From contig NZ_JANKZF010000005.1 in the NCBI RefSeq assembly GCF_027568515.1, positions 186,001-250,000 on the forward strand: DNA of 64,000 bases, in the 5' to 3' direction. The DNA is from Arthrobacter sp. HY1533 (GTDB taxonomy: Bacteria > Actinomycetota > Actinomycetes > Actinomycetales > Micrococcaceae). This document shows positions 59,761 through 64,000 of the stretch, in pieces (the first letter of the stretch is position 1; each line of letters opens with the position of its first letter). The notes below the pieces were generated by a model. It saw only the letters and a list, made by a program, of their open reading frames with translations. It searched no databases and was not told where the DNA came from. The translations under genes were made by a program, and so were the position numbers.

Positions 59761-59824
59761 AACACCCCCAAAAATGAGGGAGCGTCCGGGGAAACACCCC
59801 CAAAAGTGAGGGAGCGTCCAGGGG
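59761..59824 (-). repeat. Tandem repeat, 32-bp period, two units (opposite orientation)
   Basis: Units at 59761-59792 and 59793-59824, each AACACCCCCAAAA(A/G)TGAGGGAGCGTCC plus a G-rich end. Read on the minus strand the core is ACGCTCCCTCA(C/T)TTTTGGGGG, the same core as at 58548-58658. With those units it brackets the DUF559 gene. Confidence 0.93.
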
Positions 59825-59828
59825 GAGG

Positions 59829-60908
59829 CTAGACGTCGCCGCGGATGAAGGCTTCAACCTTTTCGTGGGCGATGTCGTCCGCGTACTGCTCCGGCGGGGA
59901 CTTCATGAAGTAGCTGGAGGCCGACAGGATCGGGCCGCCGATGCCGCGGTCCAGGGCGATCTTGGCCGCACGGATGGCGTCAATGATTACGCCGGCGGAG
60001 TTGGGCGAATCCCACACTTCCAGCTTGTATTCCAGCGAAACGGGGGCGTCGCCGAAGTTGCGGCCTTCCAGGCGGACAAAGGCCCACTTGCGGTCATCGA
60101 GCCAGGCCACGTAGTCGGACGGGCCAATGTGGACGTCGTCAGCACCCAGCACGGCTGAGGTGTTGGAGGTGACGGCCTGGGTCTTGGAGATCTTCTTGGA
60201 TTCAAGACGGTCACGCTCGAGCATGTTCTTGAAGTCCATGTTGCCACCAACGTTGAGCTGGTAGGTGCGGTCCAGGATTACGCCGCGGTCTTCGAACAGC
60301 TTGGCCATGACGCGGTGCGTGATGGTGGCACCGATCTGGGACTTGATGTCGTCGCCAACGATCGGCACACCGGCGGCGGTGAACTTGTCGGCCCACTCCT
60401 TGGTGCCGGCGATGAAGACGGGGAGAGCGTTGACAAAGGCAACGCCGGCGTCGATGGCGCACTGGGCGTAGAACTTGGCTGCTGCCTCGGAACCAACCGG
60501 CAGGTAGCAGACCATGACGTCAACGTTGGCTGCCTTCAGGGTGGCCACAACGTCCACGGGCTCGGCGTCGGATTCGACGATGGTCTCGCGGTAGTACTTG
60601 CCCAGGCCGTCGAGCGTGGTGCCGCGCAGCACGGGAACGTCCAGCTTGGGTACGTCGGCGATCTTGATGGTGTTGTTCTCGCTGGCGCCGATGGCGTCGG
60701 AGAGGTCCAGCCCGACCTTCTTGCTGTCAACGTCAAACGCTGCAACGAACTGCACGTCATTGACGTGGTACTTGCCAAACTCAACATGCATCAAGCCCGG
60801 AACCTTCGCGGAGGCGTCTGCATTTTGGTAGTACTGGACGCCCTGCACCAATGAGGCGGCACAGTTACCCACGCCGACGATGGCGACCCGAATAGGATGA
60901 TTGGACAC
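59829..60908 (-). CDS. ino1: Inositol-3-phosphate synthase (actinobacterial type)
   Basis: Converts glucose 6-phosphate to 1L-myo-inositol 1-phosphate (3-phosphate in the other numbering), for mycothiol and phosphatidylinositol. 359 residues: NAD loop [16 protein letters not shown], then [50 protein letters not shown] and [12 protein letters not shown]. The short actinobacterial form. GTG start at 60908 with AAGGAG 5 nt upstream. Probably feeds MshA (28436-29713). The preceding 279 bp contain a terminator and no gene. Confidence 0.94.
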   Translation of the reverse strand: MSNHPIRVAIVGVGNCAASLVQGVQYYQNADASAKVPGLMHVEFGKYHVNDVQFVAAFDVDSKKVGLDLSDAIGASENNTIKIADVPKLDVPVLRGTTLDGLGKYYRETIVESDAEPVDVVATLKAANVDVMVCYLPVGSEAAAKFYAQCAIDAGVAFVNALPVFIAGTKEWADKFTAAGVPIVGDDIKSQIGATITHRVMAKLFEDRGVILDRTYQLNVGGNMDFKNMLERDRLESKKISKTQAVTSNTSAVLGADDVHIGPSDYVAWLDDRKWAFVRLEGRNFGDAPVSLEYKLEVWDSPNSAGVIIDAIRAAKIALDRGIGGPILSASSYFMKSPPEQYADDIAHEKVEAFIRGDV

Positions 60909-61124
60909 GGAACTCCTTCATAAAACTCACACTGGCCCGGCAATCACTCTTGTGGTGATGGGTCGGCGCCCGCCTTCACGGTTTGCACAAAGACACGACG
61001 CACGGCTGTTCGGCCAGGCCTGACGCCCCAACGGCGCCCTTAACCATTCTAGTCAACTCCCCCGGTCCCGGATTTGTTCCTTCCGGGCGGGAATGTCTCG
61101 CAAATTTGTCACACACGGGTAGCA

Positions 61125-61170
61125 AAAGGCCCCGTCCGGCTGCCGCTGTGGGCATTCGGACGGGGCCTTT
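61125..61170 (-). terminator. Terminator after the aldo/keto reductase gene
   Basis: Perfect 14-bp arms AAAGGCCCCGTCCG (61125-61138) and 61157-61170, 18-nt loop; on the minus strand the stem is followed by TTTTGCT. Confidence 0.88.
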
Positions 61171-61187
61171 GGGAGGCTGCGGTCAGC

Positions 61188-62222
61188 CTACTTGGTGAGG
61201 GAATCGTCGACGGCGTGCTCGTCAATTGCTGCCAGCTCGGCTGCGCTGAACTCGAGATTGTTGATGGCGGCGATGTTGTTTTCCAGCTGTGCCACGCTCG
61301 AGGCGCCCACGAGGGCGGAGGTGACCGGGCTGCTGTTTTCCCGCTCGCGCAGGATCCAGGCAATGGCCATCTGGGCCAGTGACTGGCCACGGCCGGCGGC
61401 AATGTCATTCAGGGCCCGCACGCGCCCCATCTTTTCCTCCGTGAGGTCGTTCTCGTGCAGGAATCGCTCCTTGGCAGCACGGGAATCGGCCGGCACGCCG
61501 TTGAGGTAGCGGTCCGTCAGCATGCCCTGGGACAGCGGTGAAAACGCAATGGAACCGGCACCGACGGCGTCGAGCGTCTCGTAGAGGTTGGGCTCGCCGG
61601 CCTCGGTCCAGCGGTTGAGCATGGAGTAGGAGGGCTGGTGGATGAGCAGCGGCGTGCCCATTTCCTTCAGGATCCGGGCGGCCTCAAGCGTCTGGGCCGG
61701 GGTGTAGGAGGAGATGCCGGCGTACAGTGCCTTGCCGGAGCGCACCGCATAGTCCAGTGCGCCCATGGTTTCCTCCATGGGGGTTTCCGGGTCCGGGCGG
61801 TGGCTGTAGAAGATGTCCACGTAGTCCAGGCCCATGCGGGTCAGCGAGTTGTCCAGGCTGTTGAGCAGGTTCTTGCGGGAGCCCCACTCGCCGTACGGGC
61901 CCGGCCACATGTAGTAGCCGGCCTTGGTGGAGATGACGAGTTCGTTGCGGTGCGCGCGGAAGTCGTCCGCGTAGTGGCGGCCAAAGTTCGTTTCGGCGCT
62001 GCCGTCCGGCGGGCCGTAGTTGTTGGCCAGGTCAAAGTGGGTGACGCCCAAATCGAAGGCGCGGCGCAGGATGTCCCGCTGCACGCCAAAGGACTTGTCG
62101 TCGCCGAAGTTGTGCCACAGCCCAAGTGAGATGGCGGGCAGTTTCAGCCCGCTGCGCCCGACTCGGCGGTAGGGCATGGTTTCATAGCGGTTTTCCGCGG
62201 CGTGAAAGGTCATACCTGCCAT
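61188..62222 (-). CDS. Aldo/keto reductase (YghZ / L-glyceraldehyde-3-phosphate reductase type)
   Basis: NADPH-dependent reductase, 344 residues, acting in the YghZ subgroup on small aldehydes such as L-glyceraldehyde 3-phosphate and methylglyoxal. AKR tetrad visible: Asp in THFDLANNYG with Tyr, Lys in VISTKAGYYMWPGPYGEWG, His in FYSHRPDPETP. The insert MWPGPYGEWGSRKNLL is typical of the YghZ group. Start at 62222 (ATG); an ATG three codons later is equally possible. Confidence 0.9.
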   Translation of the reverse strand: MAGMTFHAAENRYETMPYRRVGRSGLKLPAISLGLWHNFGDDKSFGVQRDILRRAFDLGVTHFDLANNYGPPDGSAETNFGRHYADDFRAHRNELVISTKAGYYMWPGPYGEWGSRKNLLNSLDNSLTRMGLDYVDIFYSHRPDPETPMEETMGALDYAVRSGKALYAGISSYTPAQTLEAARILKEMGTPLLIHQPSYSMLNRWTEAGEPNLYETLDAVGAGSIAFSPLSQGMLTDRYLNGVPADSRAAKERFLHENDLTEEKMGRVRALNDIAAGRGQSLAQMAIAWILRERENSSPVTSALVGASSVAQLENNIAAINNLEFSAAELAAIDEHAVDDSLTK

Positions 62223-62257
62223 CTTGCCACGCCGCGGCCCTGAACTGTGAGCTGTGT

Positions 62258-64000
62258 CTAGTCCCGGTCGGGGGCGCGCAGAACAAGCACCGAGCGGGCC
62301 GCCACCGGCACCACGGCGCCTGCGCCGAACTCCCCCGTGACCAGGCCGTCAGTGTGGATTTCCGCGACCCAGCGCGTCGCGTAGTCCCCTCCGGGAAGGG
62401 TGAAATCGATGTGGCCGTCCCCGCCGTTGAACAGCAGCAGGAAGCAGTCGTCCACCACGGCCCGACCCCGGGCGTCACAATCCGGGATGCCGTCCCCGTT
62501 GAGGAACACGGCGATGCTGCGCCCAAAGCCGCTGTCCCAGTCGGCCGGGGCCATGGCTGCCCCGTCGGGGCGCAGCCATGCAATGTCCGGCAGCTCGGCG
62601 TCGTCCCCGCGTTCCACGGGGCGCCCGTCAAAGAACCGGCGACGGCGGAACACGGGGTGCGCTTCCCGCAGCCGTCCCAGCCGTGCCACGAAGTCGATGA
62701 GGCCGGCGTCGGCGCTGCCCCAGTCGATCCAGCTGAGCGGCGAATCCTGGGCATAGGCGTTGTTGTTGCCGTGCTGGGTCCGGCCCAGCTCATCCCCGTG
62801 CAGCAGCATGGGCACGCCCTGGGAGAGCATGAGCGTGGCCAGGAAGTTGCGCTGCTGCCTGGCCCTTAGCGCCAGGACCGCGGGGTCGTCCGTGGGGCCT
62901 TCCACGCCGGAGTTCCACGAGCGATTGTGGGACTCGCCGTCCCGGTTGTCCTCGCCGTTGGCCTCGTTGTGCTTGCTGTTGTAGCTGACCAGGTCCGCCA
63001 GCGTGAAGCCGTCGTGGGCGGTCACAAAGTTGATGGAGGCCACGGGGCGCCGCCCGGAATGCCCGTAAAGGTCGGAGGACCCCGTCAGCCGCGAGGCGAA
63101 CTCCCCGAGCGTGGACGGCTCGCCGCGCCAGAAGTCGCGCACGGTGTCGCGGTATTTGCCGTTCCATTCGGTCCACTGCGGCGGGAAATTGCCCACCTGG
63201 TAGCCGCCGGGGCCCAGGTCCCACGGTTCGGCGATGAGCTTGACCCGCGAGACAACGGGGTCCTGCTGGACCATTTCAAAGAATGAGGAGAGCTTGTCGA
63301 CGTCGTAAAACTCGCGTGCCAGCGTGGCCGCCAGGTCGAAGCGGAAGCCGTCCACGTGCATTTCGGTGACCCAGTAGCGCAGCGAATCCATGATGAGCTG
63401 CAGCGAGTGCGGCTGGCGGACATTGAAGGAGTTGCCCGTGCCCGTGTAGTCGAGGTACAGCTCCTCGTTCTCATCCTGCAGCCGGTAGTAGGCGTCGTTG
63501 TCGATGCCGCGGAAGGAGAGCGTGGGGCCCAGGTGGCTGCCCTCGGCCGTGTGGTTGTAGACCACATCCAGGATCACTTCCAGGCCGTTGCGGTGCAGTT
63601 CCTTGACCATTTCCTGGAACTCGCGGACGTGCCCGCCCGGGTCCTGGGTGGACGCGTATTCATTGTGCGGGGCGAAGAAGCCGATGGTGTTGTAGCCCCA
63701 GTAGTTGCGCAGCCCGGCAGCCAGCAGCCGCTCGTCCTGGACAAATTGGTGCACCGGCATGAGTTCGACGGCGGTCACGCCCAGGTTCTTGAGGTGGGCA
63801 ACCACGGACGGGTGGGCCACGGCCGCATAGCTGCCACGCTGGTGTTCGGGCACGTCCGGGTGCAGCGCGGTCAGGCCCTTGACGTGGGCCTCGTAGATGA
63901 CGCTCTGGTGGTACGGAATATCCGGACTCTCATCCGGCTTCCCGGCGCCGTCGCTCCAGTCAAAGGCGTCATCAACCACAACGCCGCGGCAGGTGTGGGC
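62258..64000 (-). CDS. glgX: Glycogen debranching enzyme GlgX, C-terminal part (truncated by window edge)
   Basis: Isoamylase-type GH13 that trims alpha-1,6 branches of phosphorylase-limit glycogen. 580 residues are visible without a start; the frame continues past 64000. Motifs in order: VIYEAHVKGLTALHPDVPE, VILDVVYNHTAEGSHLG (region I), DGFRFDLAATL (nucleophile Asp), LIAEPWDLGPGGY (Glu) and TAHDGFTLADLV (Asp). The GlgX-specific KHNEANGEDNRDGESHNRSW and the C-terminal beta domain are also present. Confidence 0.94.
   Translation of the reverse strand, partial: AHTCRGVVVDDAFDWSDGAGKPDESPDIPYHQSVIYEAHVKGLTALHPDVPEHQRGSYAAVAHPSVVAHLKNLGVTAVELMPVHQFVQDERLLAAGLRNYWGYNTIGFFAPHNEYASTQDPGGHVREFQEMVKELHRNGLEVILDVVYNHTAEGSHLGPTLSFRGIDNDAYYRLQDENEELYLDYTGTGNSFNVRQPHSLQLIMDSLRYWVTEMHVDGFRFDLAATLAREFYDVDKLSSFFEMVQQDPVVSRVKLIAEPWDLGPGGYQVGNFPPQWTEWNGKYRDTVRDFWRGEPSTLGEFASRLTGSSDLYGHSGRRPVASINFVTAHDGFTLADLVSYNSKHNEANGEDNRDGESHNRSWNSGVEGPTDDPAVLALRARQQRNFLATLMLSQGVPMLLHGDELGRTQHGNNNAYAQDSPLSWIDWGSADAGLIDFVARLGRLREAHPVFRRRRFFDGRPVERGDDAELPDIAWLRPDGAAMAPADWDSGFGRSIAVFLNGDGIPDCDARGRAVVDDCFLLLFNGGDGHIDFTLPGGDYATRWVAEIHTDGLVTGEFGAGAVVPVAARSVLVLRAPDRD

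Overview
The window looks like a chromosomal segment of a high-GC Gram-positive bacterium, most likely a Micrococcaceae member close to Arthrobacter. This rests on uniformly high GC with GTG and TTG starts, a CIRCE-controlled groES-groEL pair, a mycothiol gene (mshA), an actinobacterial inositol-1-phosphate synthase, MsiK-dependent-looking sugar transporters, a secreted subtilase and an SSI-like protein. No rRNA, tRNA, phage or intact insertion sequence was seen.

Layout. 1-1376: groEL (cut by the window edge) and groES on the minus strand, with two CIRCE operators. 1377-3058: a drug/lipid-type ABC exporter. 3105-7014: a four-gene iron-siderophore importer with a DtxR/IdeR-like box. 7122-10501: a THUMP-like methyltransferase, a shikimate-dehydrogenase-like protein and a GCS2-type carboxylate-amine ligase. 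10539-17568: a TetR regulator divergent from a sugar ABC importer plus LacZ-type beta-galactosidase. 17684-20877: PAP2 phosphatase, DedA protein, response regulator and histidine kinase. 20962-24009: an amino-acid permease and an ArsR/SRPBCC-TIGR03086/YCII operon. 24063-28239: alr-tsaE-tsaB-rimI-tsaD (t6A tRNA modification and alanine racemase). 28436-35696: mshA, a large secreted subtilase, a PNGase A-like glycoamidase and an SSI-like lipoprotein. 36059-48974: myo-inositol catabolism (iolC, a (beta/alpha)8 aldolase, iolD, iolA, with divergent gntR-iolB) beside a thuEFGAB-like import and 3-keto-sugar operon. 48975-50256: decayed DNA with a probable IS110-family remnant. 50257-58545: a ROK regulator divergent from an alpha-galactosidase / sugar ABC importer / GH13 glucosidase operon. 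58546-59828: a DUF559 (Vsr-like) gene flanked by inverted 32-bp-period repeat clusters. 59829-64000: inositol-1-phosphate synthase, an aldo/keto reductase and glgX (cut by the window edge).

How it fits together. The main theme is carbohydrate scavenging. Three CUT1 importers each carry two permeases and a binding lipoprotein but no ATPase, so they probably share an MsiK-type ATPase encoded elsewhere. Inositol is a second theme: it is made as inositol-1-phosphate (ino1), used by MshA for mycothiol, and degraded by the iol genes. The same 12-bp operator, TTGTCCTGACAA, lies in the gntR/iolC intergenic region (twice) and, with one mismatch, in the promoter of the thu-like operon. That ties a glycoside-type importer to inositol breakdown under one GntR regulator.

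The most unusual features are the dispersed intergenic repeats with a 32-bp period at 35761-35877, 58548-58658 and 59761-59824 (a weaker 33-bp pair lies at 33198-33244), the apparent inositol/3-keto-glycoside regulon, and the splitting of the usual actinobacterial alr-tsaEB-rimI-tsaD-groES-groEL block by about 23 kb of accessory genes.
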